A stretch of DNA of 64,000 nucleotides from Brevundimonas basaltis (GTDB lineage Bacteria > Pseudomonadota > Alphaproteobacteria > Caulobacterales > Caulobacteraceae), in contig NZ_JACHFZ010000001.1 of the NCBI RefSeq assembly GCF_014202075.1, positions 248,001-312,000 on the forward strand. The letters run 5' to 3'. This document shows positions 27,346 to 36,921 of the stretch, one piece after another (position 1 is the first letter of the stretch; each line of letters begins with the position of its first letter). The notes under the pieces are model-generated. The model was given only the letters and a program-made list of their open reading frames with translations, did not search any database and was not told the DNA's origin. Both the position numbers and the translations under genes were made by a program.

Positions 27346-29186
27346 CGCCGTCCGAACAGCTTTTCGAGGTCGTTGAGCTTCAGCTCCACGTAGGTCGGGC
27401 GGCCGTGGTTGCACTGGCCGGAGTGGGGGGTCGCCTCCATCTGGCGGAGGAGTGCGTTCATCTCCGGGGCGGAGAGCACGCGGCCGGCGCGGACGCTGCC
27501 GTGGCAGGCCATGGTGCCGCACACCTCGCCAAGGCGTTCGCTGAGGGCCAGGGCCGCGCCGTGTTCGGCCAGGTCGTCGGCGATGTCGCGGATCAGGCCC
27601 TGAACGTCGGTGTCGCCGAGGAGGGCGGGAGTCTCGCGGACCAGCACGGCCCCGGTGCCGAACGGCTCGACGATCAGCCCAAGCTGGGCCAGTTCGTCGA
27701 CGCGGGCGCCGATCCGCTCGGCCTCGGCGGGATCGAGCTCGACCACCTCGGGCGTCAGCAGGGCCTGGCGGGTCACCGCGCCGGCGGCCATCTGGGTTTT
27801 CATCCGTTCATAGACGAGGCGTTCGTGGGCCGCGTGCTGGTCGACGACGACGAGCCCGTCACGGGTCTGGGCGACGATGTAGGTGCCGTGCAGCTGGGCC
27901 CGGGCGGCGCCGAGGGGGAGGTCGATTTCGGAAAGGGCGTGGGGCGTGGGGTGTGGGGTGTAGGCGTCAACAGGTTCGACGCGGGCGCTGCGATCGTTGA
28001 GGCCCGGGATGAGTTGGGCGGCGGAGTCGGGGACGGACCAGCCGGTCCAGCCTGACCAACCCGGCGCGGCCGCGGGGGTGGCCGCCACGCCCCACGCCCC
28101 ATGCCCCACGCCCTCGTGAGCCGTGAAGCCCGCCAGCGCATCCGCCGCCACCGTGGTCGAGGCCCGGTGACCGGCGGCGTGCAGGGCGTGGCGCAGGCCG
28201 CCGACGATCAGGCCGCGAACGAGGGCGGGATCGCGAAAGCGCACCTCGGCCTTGGCCGGATGAACGTTGACGTCGACGTAGAGCGGATCGACCTCGAGGA
28301 AGAGCACCGCCGCCGGGTGGCGGTCGCGGGCGAGGAAGTCGGCGTAGGCTCCGCGCAGGGCCCCTTGCAGCAAGCGGTCCTTCACCGGGCGGCCGTTGAC
28401 GAACAGAAACTGGTGGGCGGCGTTGCCCCGGCTGTAGGTCGGCAAACCCGCATAGCCGGACAGGCGCACGCCGTCGCGTTCCTGATCGATCAGCAAGGCG
28501 TTGGCCTCGAAATCGCGGCCGAGCAGGGCGGCGAGGCGTTTGAGACGGCCCTGGTCGCCTGGGAATTCAGCGGGCAGGCGCAGGGTCGTGCGGCCGTCGA
28601 GGTCGAGGGTGAAGGCGACGGCCTCGTGGGCCATGGCCTGACGCTTGATCTCCTCCGAGATGGCCATCGCTTCGGCGCGCTCGGACTTCATGAATTTCAG
28701 CCGGGCCGGGGTGGCGTAGAACAGGTCGCGCACCTCGACGCGGGCCCCGTGCGGGCCGGGGAAGGCGGCGGGGGCGACCGGGCGCTGGTCGCCGCCCTCG
28801 ACGGTGATCCGGTGAGCGTCGCCGCCGCCTTTCGGCCGGCTGGTGATGGTCAGACGGGCGACCGAGCCGATCGAGGGCAGGGCCTCGCCCCGGAATCCGA
28901 GGGTCGAGATGCGCAGCAGGTCGACGTCGCCGGCGTCGTCGGTCTCGAGCTTGGAGGTGGCGTGGCGCTCGATCGCCAGAGCCAGCTGGTCGGCGGCCAT
29001 GCCATGCCCGTCGTCGGCGATCAGGATGCGGCTGAGGCCGCCGCCGTCAGCCTGCACCTCGATCCGCGTCGCGCCCGCGTCGAGGGCATTCTCGACCAGT
29101 TCCTTGATGGCGCTGGCCGGGCGTTCGACAACCTCGCCGGCGGCGATGCGGTTGACGGTTTCGGGCGGAAGACGGCGGATGGGCAT
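27342..29186 (-). CDS. mutL: DNA mismatch repair protein MutL
   Basis: Couples MutS mismatch recognition to strand incision. The 614-residue protein has an N-terminal GHKL ATPase ([44 protein letters not shown]). A variable linker follows (about 330-440), then a dimerisation domain. The C-terminal [12 protein letters not shown] matches the DQHA(X)2E(X)4E endonuclease motif, so the protein probably nicks DNA itself. The linker encodes an inverted heptamer repeat (27934-27960 and 28085-28114). It overlaps the phosphatase gene start by 4 bp. Confidence 0.96.
   Translation of the reverse strand: MPIRRLPPETVNRIAAGEVVERPASAIKELVENALDAGATRIEVQADGGGLSRILIADDGHGMAADQLALAIERHATSKLETDDAGDVDLLRISTLGFRGEALPSIGSVARLTITSRPKGGGDAHRITVEGGDQRPVAPAAFPGPHGARVEVRDLFYATPARLKFMKSERAEAMAISEEIKRQAMAHEAVAFTLDLDGRTTLRLPAEFPGDQGRLKRLAALLGRDFEANALLIDQERDGVRLSGYAGLPTYSRGNAAHQFLFVNGRPVKDRLLQGALRGAYADFLARDRHPAAVLFLEVDPLYVDVNVHPAKAEVRFRDPALVRGLIVGGLRHALHAAGHRASTTVAADALAGFTAHEGVGHGAWGVAATPAAAPGWSGWTGWSVPDSAAQLIPGLNDRSARVEPVDAYTPHPTPHALSEIDLPLGAARAQLHGTYIVAQTRDGLVVVDQHAAHERLVYERMKTQMAAGAVTRQALLTPEVVELDPAEAERIGARVDELAQLGLIVEPFGTGAVLVRETPALLGDTDVQGLIRDIADDLAEHGAALALSERLGEVCGTMACHGSVRAGRVLSAPEMNALLRQMEATPHSGQCNHGRPTYVELKLNDLEKLFGRR
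27934..28114. repeat. Heptamer-based inverted repeat inside the mutL linker
   Basis: The left arm (27934-27960) is four tandem 7-mers of the GGGCGTG type. The right arm (28085-28114) is four tandem 7-mers of the complementary CACGCCC type. The arms match over about 27 bp with few differences and enclose about 124 bp. Encoded residues include [11 protein letters not shown] and [10 protein letters not shown]. The reading frame stays open. A related heptamer repeat (GGGCTTG type) lies at 43080-43166. Confidence 0.7.
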
Positions 29187-29337
29187 GAGCGGGGGACTAT
29201 GGGCTGATCCGCCGGGCGGGAGAAGCGCCGCTTGGCCTCGCCCTGTGGTTCGGCCACGTTCGGTTGGGGACAGGGAAGACTTCCGGAATGCGCGGCCGTC
29301 GGAGGTGCGGCGCGATGAGCCTCAGCCTGGTCTGAAT

Positions 29338-30144
29338 CTAGCCCGCCTTGGCTTTTCGGATCGCTCGATCCAGGACGGCGGGCTCGATCGACGCCAGCGC
29401 CTCGCCGTTGACGAAGAAGGTCGGGGTCCCGACGAGGCCCAGGGCCATGGCGGAAGTCTGCATGTCGGCCATGTGGCGGGCGAGTTCAGAGCTGGCCATG
29501 GTCGCCTCGGCCTGTGGCATCGACACGCCGTTGGCGGCGAGGATGGCGTCGATCGACGCCTCGGACAGTGACGGCGCGTCCATAAGGTCGCGGAACACCG
29601 GCAGATATTTGCCCTGACGGTGGGCGGCCTGGGCTGCGCGGGCGGCGTAGTGGGACGCCCCGTTGGTCGGGCCGTCGAGGATGGGCCATTCCTTGAAGAC
29701 GAAGCGCACGTCGGGGTGGGCCTGCATCAGGCGCAGCACCTCGGGCGCGGTCGCCTTACAGCCCGGGCAGCGGAAATCGAAAAACTCGATGACGGTGACC
29801 TTGGCGTCGGCGGGCCCGAAGGCCGCGTCGCGACCGTCGACACCGAGAAGGCCCGGATTGGCCGCGGCGCGCGCCGTGATCTCGACCGTCTTCTGGCGGT
29901 TCTCGACGATCTGCTGCTGCTGGGCCTTCTGGTCGAGAGCAATGCTGACTTCCTGCAGCACCTCGGGGTTCTGGATCAGATAGGCCTTCACCCGAGACCC
30001 GAAGTCCGTTCCCGTCGCATAGGGGGCGACCGCGACGATCAGCGCCACGATCGACACCGCCAAGGCCAGCACGCCGGCGCGACCGCCGGACAGGAGGCGG
30101 CTCGGCAGCGACGGCGCGGGCTTGGATTCGGGCGTTTCGGTCAT
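29338..30144 (-). CDS. DsbA-family thioredoxin-like protein, membrane-anchored
   Basis: A 268-residue protein starting at MTETPESKPAP. One N-terminal membrane helix (GVLALAVSIVALIVAVAPY) precedes a helical stalk. A DsbA-like thioredoxin fold follows, with active site FRCPGCKA and the cis-Pro segment LVGTPTFFVNG. This is the layout of alphaproteobacterial DsbA-like (BdbD/ScsC-like) oxidoreductases acting in the periplasm. It follows the M48 protease gene by 23 bp on the same strand, suggesting joint envelope quality control. Confidence 0.9.
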   Translation of the reverse strand: MTETPESKPAPSLPSRLLSGGRAGVLALAVSIVALIVAVAPYATGTDFGSRVKAYLIQNPEVLQEVSIALDQKAQQQQIVENRQKTVEITARAAANPGLLGVDGRDAAFGPADAKVTVIEFFDFRCPGCKATAPEVLRLMQAHPDVRFVFKEWPILDGPTNGASHYAARAAQAAHRQGKYLPVFRDLMDAPSLSEASIDAILAANGVSMPQAEATMASSELARHMADMQTSAMALGLVGTPTFFVNGEALASIEPAVLDRAIRKAKAG

Positions 30145-30167
30145 GCGTCCTCTCGGAATGGGATGGC

Positions 30168-31580
30168 TCAGCCGCCGGCGGGAATGACGCCTGGCCGACG
30201 GCGCTGATCGTTGCGGCGGTCGAGATCGTCGACATCGTCCTGGGTGGCCCCCGAGGCGAAGACAATGTCCATGGCCCGGATCCATTCGACGGAGCCCGGC
30301 TCGAGCATGTCGCGAGCGCGGAGGGCGAACTGGGTGGCCTGTCGCTGCGAACCCGCGGCGAAATACATCTCCGCCGAAGCCAGTCGCGCCTCGCCCTCCT
30401 TGCCCTGGCTGTCGTAGGCTTGGGCGAGCAACCGCCACGCCATGCTGTTGTCCTTCTCAAGCGCCGAGGCGAGCTTGAGGTGGCGGACGGCGTCATCCAG
30501 CCTGGCCGGATCGCGGGTCTCGATCAGGGCGTGGCCGAGATTGATGCGCAGCAGCGGCGCGTCCGGCATCAGCTCGACCGAGCGCTGGTGGGCGCCGATG
30601 GCCTCCTCGGGTCGGCCTTCCTCGAACAGTATCTGGCCCTTCAGTTCCCAGAAATACGGGTTCTCCGGCTGTTCCGCGAGCAGGACGTCGACCGCCGAAA
30701 GCGCCCGTTCCGTCTGGCCGTCGCGATACCAGGCGATGGCTCGCGCGTAGCGGGCGGGCAGGGCGGTGTCAGTCTCGGGATAGTCGCGCAGGGTCTCGCG
30801 CGGATGGTCCATGAAGGCATGAATCTTGGCCAGGACGAGGGCGTGCTGGGCCATCCGTTCGGGGCTGTCGCGGTTTGCATAGCTGGGCTGTTCGGACACG
30901 AAGCGGCGCAGGCTCTCGATCCGGTCGGACGACAGCGGGTGGCTGCGGAAATACGGATACCGGCGGGCGTCCGAGAACACTTCCTGGGAACGGAAATTCT
31001 CGAAGAAGGAGACGAGCCCGCGGCCCGACTGGCCCGCCGTTTCGAGCGCGCGGGCGGCGGTGTTGTCGGCTTCACCCTCTTGATGGGTCATGTAGCGCAG
31101 AGCGCTGAGCGTGCCGAAATACTGGCTGTTGCCGAGCAGGACGGCGCCGGCGTCAGGCGCGCCCGCGGCGATGGCCAGGGCCCCGAGAGCCATGGTCATC
31201 AGCATCGGCTGCATGCCGGCGTCCCGGGCCCCGTCGCGCAAGGTATGGCGGTTGCGGATGTGACCGCCCTCGTGGGCGATGACGCCGAGCAGTTCGTTCG
31301 GAGTACGCGTGCGCAGGATCAGGCCGGTGTTGATGCCCATGATCCGGCCGCGGGTGGCGAAGGCGTTCAGTTCCGGGTCGGCGACGAGCAGGATCTCGAC
31401 CTCGGACGGCTCGAGCCCCATGCCGAGAAAGACCGGATCGGCCCATTCGTGGATGATCGACTCGATCTCGGTGTCGCGAATGGCGCTCTGGGCCGAGGCG
31501 GGGGCGGCGGCCGCCAGCATCAGGCCGGCGGCGGCCACGGCCCCGACGAGGCGAGCGGCGTGTCTGGTCAGCCAATTCAT
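30168..31580 (-). CDS. Periplasmic M48 metalloprotease with TPR domain (BepA-like)
   Basis: A 470-residue secreted protein. The signal peptide ends near APASAQ. The M48 catalytic domain has zinc motif HEGGH (residues 103-107). From about residue 290 there are TPR repeats, for example PENPYFWELKGQILFEEGR and AYDSQGKEGEARLASAEMYF. The architecture matches BepA/YfgC, an outer-membrane assembly protease and chaperone. The downstream DsbA-like gene supports a folding role. Confidence 0.9.
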   Translation of the reverse strand: MNWLTRHAARLVGAVAAAGLMLAAAAPASAQSAIRDTEIESIIHEWADPVFLGMGLEPSEVEILLVADPELNAFATRGRIMGINTGLILRTRTPNELLGVIAHEGGHIRNRHTLRDGARDAGMQPMLMTMALGALAIAAGAPDAGAVLLGNSQYFGTLSALRYMTHQEGEADNTAARALETAGQSGRGLVSFFENFRSQEVFSDARRYPYFRSHPLSSDRIESLRRFVSEQPSYANRDSPERMAQHALVLAKIHAFMDHPRETLRDYPETDTALPARYARAIAWYRDGQTERALSAVDVLLAEQPENPYFWELKGQILFEEGRPEEAIGAHQRSVELMPDAPLLRINLGHALIETRDPARLDDAVRHLKLASALEKDNSMAWRLLAQAYDSQGKEGEARLASAEMYFAAGSQRQATQFALRARDMLEPGSVEWIRAMDIVFASGATQDDVDDLDRRNDQRRRPGVIPAGG

Positions 31581-31641
31581 GGCGTACTCCCGATACCGTC
31601 GAACGCCCCCGTCGCGATCCTCACTATCTAATCGCGGCCAT

Positions 31642-32496
31642 TCAACGGCGCCACCATCCCCGCTTCGGCTTCTCGGGCGGTGCGACGATCTGGTTCGGAT
31701 CCTCGGCGATCAGGGCGGCCACGTCGACCTCGGCCTCGGCAGGCTCCGGAGAGTCGGCGGCGGGCGACGGCTCCCCGGCCGGTTCGACGACCGGTTCCGG
31801 CGCCGCGACCGGCTCGGGAGCCGCCGGTTCGGCGAGCTCAGCCAGCGGCGCTTCGACGTCCGGAGCAGTCTCTGCGGTCACCTTGCGACGCACGCGGCGG
31901 CGCTTCGGTTCCTCGACGGCCAGCGGAGCAGGGGCCTCGGCCTCGTCGGCGACCCGCACGGCTGCCGGAATCCCGGGCGAGGTTTCCTCGATCATGCCCT
32001 CGTTGGCGGCGCGGAGCTCCGGGGTGGTCTCGGGGGCCTGGTCCCGGTCGCCGCGATCCCGGCCGCGACCCCGGCCGCGGCGGCGGCGCGAGCGTCCGCT
32101 GCGTTCGCCGGTCTCGCCGCCCTCGGCCTCGACGCGGTCGCGCGGCGCGCCGTCGCTTCCGGCGTCCGGGCGCGGGGTCGCGGCGCCGGGGTTGATCGGG
32201 TCGAACCAGACAAAGGGATCATCCAGCGACGGGGTGCGGCCGCGGACCCAGAAGAAGGCGTCGCGCTCGCCGCCTTCTTCACGGACGCGACGACCGCCGC
32301 GACGGCCGCGACGACGCCGGCGACCGGCCTCGCTGTCGTCGTCGTCCTCGCCGGCGGGAGGGGTGGCTTCACCGGCCGCAGCGTCGCCGTCATCGCGGCG
32401 TCCGCCGCGACGCCGCCGGCCGCGACCGCGGCCCCGCTCGCCATCGACGCGTTCGCCGCGGGACTCGCCGTCCTCGCCGGAGGCGTCCTCGTCCTC
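31642..32496 (-). pseudogene. rne: RNase E C-terminal scaffold frame, downstream of an in-frame TAG
   Basis: This frame continues the RNase E gene without a gap after the TAG at 32497-32499 and stays open for 284 codons. It encodes an acidic and Arg-rich disordered scaffold (EDEDASGEDGES, repeated RGRRRRG-like blocks), the segment DAFFWVRGRTPSLDDPFVWF, and a Pro/Glu/Ala-rich region. It ends EKPKRGWWRR, the PNPase-binding type of tail known from Caulobacter RNase E. It has no start codon of its own until an ATG at 31995. It is either the lost tail of a truncated enzyme or reached by stop-codon readthrough or a sequence error. Confidence 0.75.
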
Positions 32497-34215
32497 CTAC
32501 ACGACATCATCGAGGAACTCGTCCTCGTCTTCCTCGTCGTCGGCCCAGGCGCTGTCGTCAAAGTCATCGTCCAGATCGACAAGGGCCTCGACCCCATCCG
32601 GCGGGGTGAAGTCTTCATTGGTCTCGGTGCGCTCGATGTTGTGCTCGCCCTGGGCGAGGCTGTCGTCGATCTGGATGACGACGGCAAGGCCCCGCTGGAC
32701 CAGCAGGCGCTGCAGGTAGTCGCGTTTGTGGTTCAGGATGTAGAGGGCGACGGCGGTGCAGACGCGCAGGGTGACCGAACCGGCGCCGTTGCGGCCAGCT
32801 TCGATGTCGACGGCGCGCAGGGTCATCAGGGCGGCGCTCTCGGCGGAGCGGATGCGGCCGGCGCCCTGGCAGTGCGGGCAAACCTCCGTGGCGCCCTCGA
32901 TGACGCCGAGACGACGGCGCTGACGGCTGATTTCCATCAGGCCGAAGCCGGAGATGCGGCCCATCTGGATGCGGGCGCGGTCCTTGGCCAGCGCGTCCTT
33001 CAGCGCCTTCTCGACCGCCCGGTTGTTCTTCGATTCATCCATGTCGATGAAGTCGATGACGATCAGGCCGGCGAGGTCGCGCAGGCGCAGCTGGCGGGCG
33101 GCCTCGACGGCGGCCTCCATATTGGTCTTGAAGGCGGTGGCCTCGACGTTGCGCTCCTTGGTGGCGCGGCCGGAGTTGACGTCTATGGCGACCAGGGCCT
33201 CGGTCTGGTTGATGACCAGATAGCCGCCGGACTTCAGCGGCACCGTGGGCTGGTGAATCTGGGTCAGCATCTCCTCGATGCCGTTGGAGGCGAACAGCGG
33301 GCGCGCGCCCTGGTACAGGTGCACCTTCTTCGACTGGGCGGGCATCAGCACCCGCATGAAGTCGCGGGCCTCCTTGAAGCCCTCGACCCCCTCGACCTGG
33401 ATGCCGTCGAAATCCTTGTCGAACATGTCGCGGACGGCGCGGCGGACGAGGTTCTCCTCCTCGTAGATCAGGGAGGGGGCGTTGGAGGCGAGGGTGGTCT
33501 CGCGGATCGTCTCCCACAGGCGGAGCAGATATTCGTAATCGCGCTTGATCTCGGCCTTGGTGCGTTTGGCGCCGGCGGTGCGGATGATCAGGCCCATGCC
33601 GTGCGGCACGTCGAGCGCCGCGGCCGCGGCCTTCAGGCGCTTGCGATCGGTAGCCTGGGTGATTTTGCGGGAGATGCCGCCGCCCTTGCCGGTGTTGGGC
33701 ATCAGCACGCAGTAGCGGCCGGCGAGCGACAGCCAGGTGGTCAGGGCCGCGCCCTTGCCGCCGCGCTCGTCCTTGACGACCTGGACCAGCATGACCTGGC
33801 GGCGTTTGATGACGTCCTGGATCTTGTAGCGGCGCATCAGGCGGCGCTTGAGGCGCTCTTCCTCGGCGAGGCCGCCTTCGGCTTCACCCTCGTCGCTCTC
33901 GCGGCCGAGGTCGTCGTGCTCGTCCTCGTCCGACGGCGCCTCGGCCATGATGGCTTCGCGGTCGGCGACGGGGATCTGATAATAATCCGGGTGGATCTCG
34001 TTGAAGGCGAGGAAGCCGTGGCGGTTGCCGCCGTACTCGACGAAGGCGGCCTGCAGGCTGGGCTCTACGCGGGTGACCTTGGCGAGGTAGATGTTGCCCC
34101 GAAGCTGGCGCTTCGAGCGGGATTCAAAGTCGAATTCCTCGATCTGACGGCCCTCGACGATCGCGACGCGGGTCTCCTCCGCGTGGGCGGCGTCGATCAA
34201 CATGGTCTTTGACAT
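32497..34215 (-). CDS. rne: Ribonuclease E, catalytic half (ends at an in-frame amber codon)
   Basis: The endoribonuclease that starts mRNA decay and processes rRNA. As read it has 572 residues starting MSKTMLIDAAH. The S1 domain carries an acidic insertion (SDEDEHDDLGRESDEGEAEGG region). The 5'-sensor and DNase I-like domains show catalytic Asp in VAIDVNSGRAT and IVIDFIDMD. The zinc link is CPHCQGAG. The small domain ends in an acidic stretch DEDEFLDDVV before TAG. Full-length alphaproteobacterial RNase E is roughly 850-900 residues; with the downstream frame this gene would give 857. Confidence 0.95.
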   Translation of the reverse strand: MSKTMLIDAAHAEETRVAIVEGRQIEEFDFESRSKRQLRGNIYLAKVTRVEPSLQAAFVEYGGNRHGFLAFNEIHPDYYQIPVADREAIMAEAPSDEDEHDDLGRESDEGEAEGGLAEEERLKRRLMRRYKIQDVIKRRQVMLVQVVKDERGGKGAALTTWLSLAGRYCVLMPNTGKGGGISRKITQATDRKRLKAAAAALDVPHGMGLIIRTAGAKRTKAEIKRDYEYLLRLWETIRETTLASNAPSLIYEEENLVRRAVRDMFDKDFDGIQVEGVEGFKEARDFMRVLMPAQSKKVHLYQGARPLFASNGIEEMLTQIHQPTVPLKSGGYLVINQTEALVAIDVNSGRATKERNVEATAFKTNMEAAVEAARQLRLRDLAGLIVIDFIDMDESKNNRAVEKALKDALAKDRARIQMGRISGFGLMEISRQRRRLGVIEGATEVCPHCQGAGRIRSAESAALMTLRAVDIEAGRNGAGSVTLRVCTAVALYILNHKRDYLQRLLVQRGLAVVIQIDDSLAQGEHNIERTETNEDFTPPDGVEALVDLDDDFDDSAWADDEEDEDEFLDDVV

Positions 34216-34655
34216 GGAGTGTTTCTTTCTGGCGCGCTCGGCCGGCCCCGCGAGGGGGTGTGGCGGCTCGCCGAATGGAAGGGAGGGCGGACGCGAGCGC
34301 GGTCCCGTCGCCTCGGCGTTGGCCGGGGGCGAGGTCGGTCGGTTCAGACCGGAAGGGAGCGCAGGCGGTGTGGCCCATGAAGGTTCAGTACGGTCCTGGG
34401 CCCGAACGCGCCGTCGATAGGGGCGTCCCGGACCCGGTCGTCGAATCGGCGGGCGGGCCCGTCCGGCTCTCGGATCAGTGAAAGTCATGCCGCGAGGAGG
34501 GCGCATCCGGTCCCGATGGCTCGGGGGACGCGATCATTCGCGAGCGGGCCAAGCATAGGGACGACCAATTCGAATTGAAAGCGGCGTCGGCCTTAACCCG
34601 TTGGCGACTCCGTTGCGGCAGGATGCCGACAACCAAGAAGGTGGGTTTCCGTCGA
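34216..34655. promoter_or_regulatory. Divergent spacer: rne leader and amiC upstream region
   Basis: A 440-bp region between the divergently transcribed rne and amiC genes. RNase E mRNAs usually have a long 5' leader used for autoregulation, and the space allows one here. On the amiC side there is a TTAACC half-site (34593-34598), CtrA-like. No small gene with convincing coding character was found. Promoter elements could not be fixed by eye. Confidence 0.4.
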
Positions 34656-35879
34656 ATGCACGGGTTGTCGCGTATGAAACTGGCGCACTGGAGCGTCCGC
34701 GAGCGGGTCATCGCCGCCGTGGGCCTGCTGGTCTTCGCCGTCGCCCTTCTGGCGGCGGGACGGGGGCTGGCGGCGGGCGGCATGGGCGAAATTCTGCGGG
34801 TCCGGTTCGGCGGCGACGCCGAACGCACCCGGGTGGTCTTCGATCTGGACCGCACCGCGCGCGGCGAGGTGATCCAGTCCGGCGACGACGGCCGGGTGGT
34901 GCTGAGCCTCGCCGGCGTGTCGCCGCCCGGCCAGCGCAGCGGCGCGGGCCAGGGGCTGGTGCGCGACTTCCGGGTCGCGGGCGCCGGGGCCGCCTCGCGC
35001 ATCGAGCTGGACCTGGCGACCAGCGCCGAGATCGAACGCCGCTTCCTGCTGCCGCCGGGCGACGGTGTCGCCCACTATCGCTACGTCATCGACCTGAAGG
35101 CCACCGGCCGGGCCCCGACGCGAACCGCCGAACGCCGCCCCGCGCCGCCCCGTCCCGCCGAGAAGCCGCTGATCTTCATCGACGCCGGCCACGGCGGGCG
35201 CGATCCGGGCGCCAGCGGAGCCCATTCGCGCGAGAGCGCCGTCACCCTCGCCGCCGCCCAGGCCCTGAAGGCCGAGCTGGAGCGCGGCGGACGCTACCGG
35301 GTGCGGATGACCCGCGACAGCGACGCCTATGTCGACCTGTACCGTCGCGTGGCCATCGCGCGGCAGGCGGGCGCGGACCTGTTCATCTCCCTGCACGCGG
35401 ATGCCGGCGCCGATCCGGCCACGCGCGGGGCCAGCGTCTACACCCTGTCCGAACAGGGCGCCGGCCGGGCCGTGCGTGAGTTCACCCGCGGCGAAAACTG
35501 GCAGCGCAGCCTGAACCTGCCGGGCCGTGACGCCTCGGTCGACCGCATCCTGCTCGACATGACCCAGCGCGCCACCCAGAACCGCTCGGCCCAGCTGGCC
35601 CGCAGCCTGCTGGGCGAGCTGGAGGGCGCCGATCATCCGCTGCTGCGGCGCAGCCACCGCGACGCCGGCCTGGCTGTGCTGCTGGCGCCCGACGTGCCGG
35701 CCGTGCTGCTGGAGATGGGTTTCATCACCAATCCCGAGGATGAGCGCCTGCTCAACGACCCCCGCGCCCGGCGGCGGCTGATGCAGGCCGTGGCGGAGGG
35801 TATCGACGCCTATTTCCGCGAACCGCAGGGCGAGCTGCAGATGGCCTCGGCCGGGGCGGCGGCGGGCGGAGCGAACTGA
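34656..35879 (+). CDS. amiC: N-acetylmuramoyl-L-alanine amidase AmiC
   Basis: Periplasmic zinc amidase that splits septal peptidoglycan. Start taken as the ATG at 34656 (407 residues); 34674 and 34623 are alternatives. A signal-anchor (VIAAVGLLVFAVALLAAG) is followed by an AMIN domain (about residues 45-150). The Amidase_3 domain has ligands in IDAGHGGRDPGA, a Glu in SRESAVTL, His in SLHADAGAD and the catalytic Glu in LLEMGFITN. Caulobacterales control this enzyme through the LytM factor DipM; a related gene is at 9470-10516. PBP1A usually follows amiC; here it lies 4.8 kb downstream. Confidence 0.93.
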   Translation: MHGLSRMKLAHWSVRERVIAAVGLLVFAVALLAAGRGLAAGGMGEILRVRFGGDAERTRVVFDLDRTARGEVIQSGDDGRVVLSLAGVSPPGQRSGAGQGLVRDFRVAGAGAASRIELDLATSAEIERRFLLPPGDGVAHYRYVIDLKATGRAPTRTAERRPAPPRPAEKPLIFIDAGHGGRDPGASGAHSRESAVTLAAAQALKAELERGGRYRVRMTRDSDAYVDLYRRVAIARQAGADLFISLHADAGADPATRGASVYTLSEQGAGRAVREFTRGENWQRSLNLPGRDASVDRILLDMTQRATQNRSAQLARSLLGELEGADHPLLRRSHRDAGLAVLLAPDVPAVLLEMGFITNPEDERLLNDPRARRRLMQAVAEGIDAYFREPQGELQMASAGAAAGGAN

Positions 35880-35999
35880 GCCCATCCGGCGGCGGGTCTT
35901 CCCGGCGGAGCCGGAGTCCGGACGGACGGAAGATTCATCACAACGGCCACAACGAATGCACAGAGGACACGACGGGGCCTGCGCCACGCCCGGAAACCG

Positions 36000-36242
36000 T
36001 CACGACCACTCCTCGAAACCGGGCGGCGGGCCGCGGCCCTGGTCGATCAGGGTCTGGCGGGCGCGCTCGAAATGGTCCGCGGTGCAGTGGCCGCCGGTCT
36101 CGGCCATGGCGATGCGCCAGGCCTCTCGATGCACGGCGTCCTTCCACCGTTTGAGCGGTCGCCAGCGGAGGCGCAAGGCCGCCATGGCGCGGTCCTCGGG
36201 CGTCGGCGGCGGAGGGCGGGACACGGCGCGGGGCCGGGGCAT
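36000..36242 (-). CDS. Small hypothetical protein
   Basis: An 80-residue protein of no recognised family. Support for it being real: AGAAAGGA lies 6 bp before the ATG, composition is balanced in the C-terminal half, and the pattern WKDAVHREAWRIAMAETGG, then ADHFERARQ, looks like an amphipathic helical pair. The first 20 residues are Pro/Arg-rich. No signal peptide. It lies alone between amiC and a gene-poor spacer. Function unknown. Confidence 0.5.
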   Translation of the reverse strand: MPRPRAVSRPPPPTPEDRAMAALRLRWRPLKRWKDAVHREAWRIAMAETGGHCTADHFERARQTLIDQGRGPPPGFEEWS

Positions 36243-36921
36243 GGGCGATCCTTTCTCCGGACGTGCGGAAGCAGCCTCGCGCCGGGGCGCGAGGGGCGGG
36301 AAGGCGGCGGAGCGCCGGGCCGGAGCCCGGAGACAATTTCAACTAACCGTTTCGACTCCGTACTGACGCTCCGCGCGGAGATTGGGCGGAAGCTTGCGTC
36401 GGGTGGCGGTCTTATCGCCTTACCGCAGCGCCTCCGGCGGGCGGGGCGTGCTTGCGACACGGGCCCCGGACCGGGCGAGTATCCCCCTCGCCCCTGACAT
36501 CGCATCCGGCCTTTTCCTCAGCCGGACAGACCCCGGGCGAACGCTCGTCTTGATGTGACGAGCCGGAACCGGGTCCCCGCTTCTCCACATCCCGCCGCCA
36601 AAGAACGCAAGGCCTCTGCGCCTCCCCGAGCGACGGGACGGACCGATTGTCCCACGGGTCGGCCCTCAGGCGGGTTCAGGACGCTCCCGGAGAGGTGATG
36701 CGCAGGAAAAACAGTGGGTTGTCTGTTCGAAGTGTGCGGATTGCACATTAACTTGCAGCGCAGCAATTCGCGTCACCGGTCCGTGAAATTGGGCGTGGCC
36801 CGCTGTCGATTGGGCGACAACGGGCCACTACTGGAGGCCGGCGATAACTCAGGCTGGCCAGACGCGCCGCGCCGGTGGGCTCCAGATCTCGGTTCCGGGC
36901 CCGACCGGGCGCGGAATGGGT
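36243..36921. other. Gene-poor spacer with dispersed repeat copy 2
   Basis: These 679 bases hold no convincing gene. They include copy 2 of the ~103-bp element (36664-36766). A minus-strand frame at 36518-36766 runs through the element but is Arg/Ser-rich and judged non-coding. No known structured RNA (6S, SRP, RNase P or tmRNA) was recognised by motif. Confidence 0.5.
36664..36766. repeat. Dispersed ~103-bp element, copy 2
   Basis: Second copy of the element at 2321-2423, in the same orientation. It starts with a near-identical 22-base block (36664-36685), has a partly conserved A-rich middle and ends with the identical 14-mer TTGCAGCGCAGCAA (36753-36766). As in copy 1, the block starts are 89 bp apart. 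Both copies sit in long gene-poor spacers. Confidence 0.65.

Noticed and set aside
31279-34212. A 977-codon open frame on the plus strand opposite rne and the M48 gene
   Set aside because: It is the antisense shadow of high-GC coding sequence. The product is a monotonous Gly/Ala/Val/Asp string, and the opposite strand carries unmistakable RNase E motifs.
36518-36766. An 82-codon minus-strand frame across dispersed repeat copy 2
   Set aside because: The corresponding frame in copy 1 ends after about ten codons, and composition is non-protein-like.
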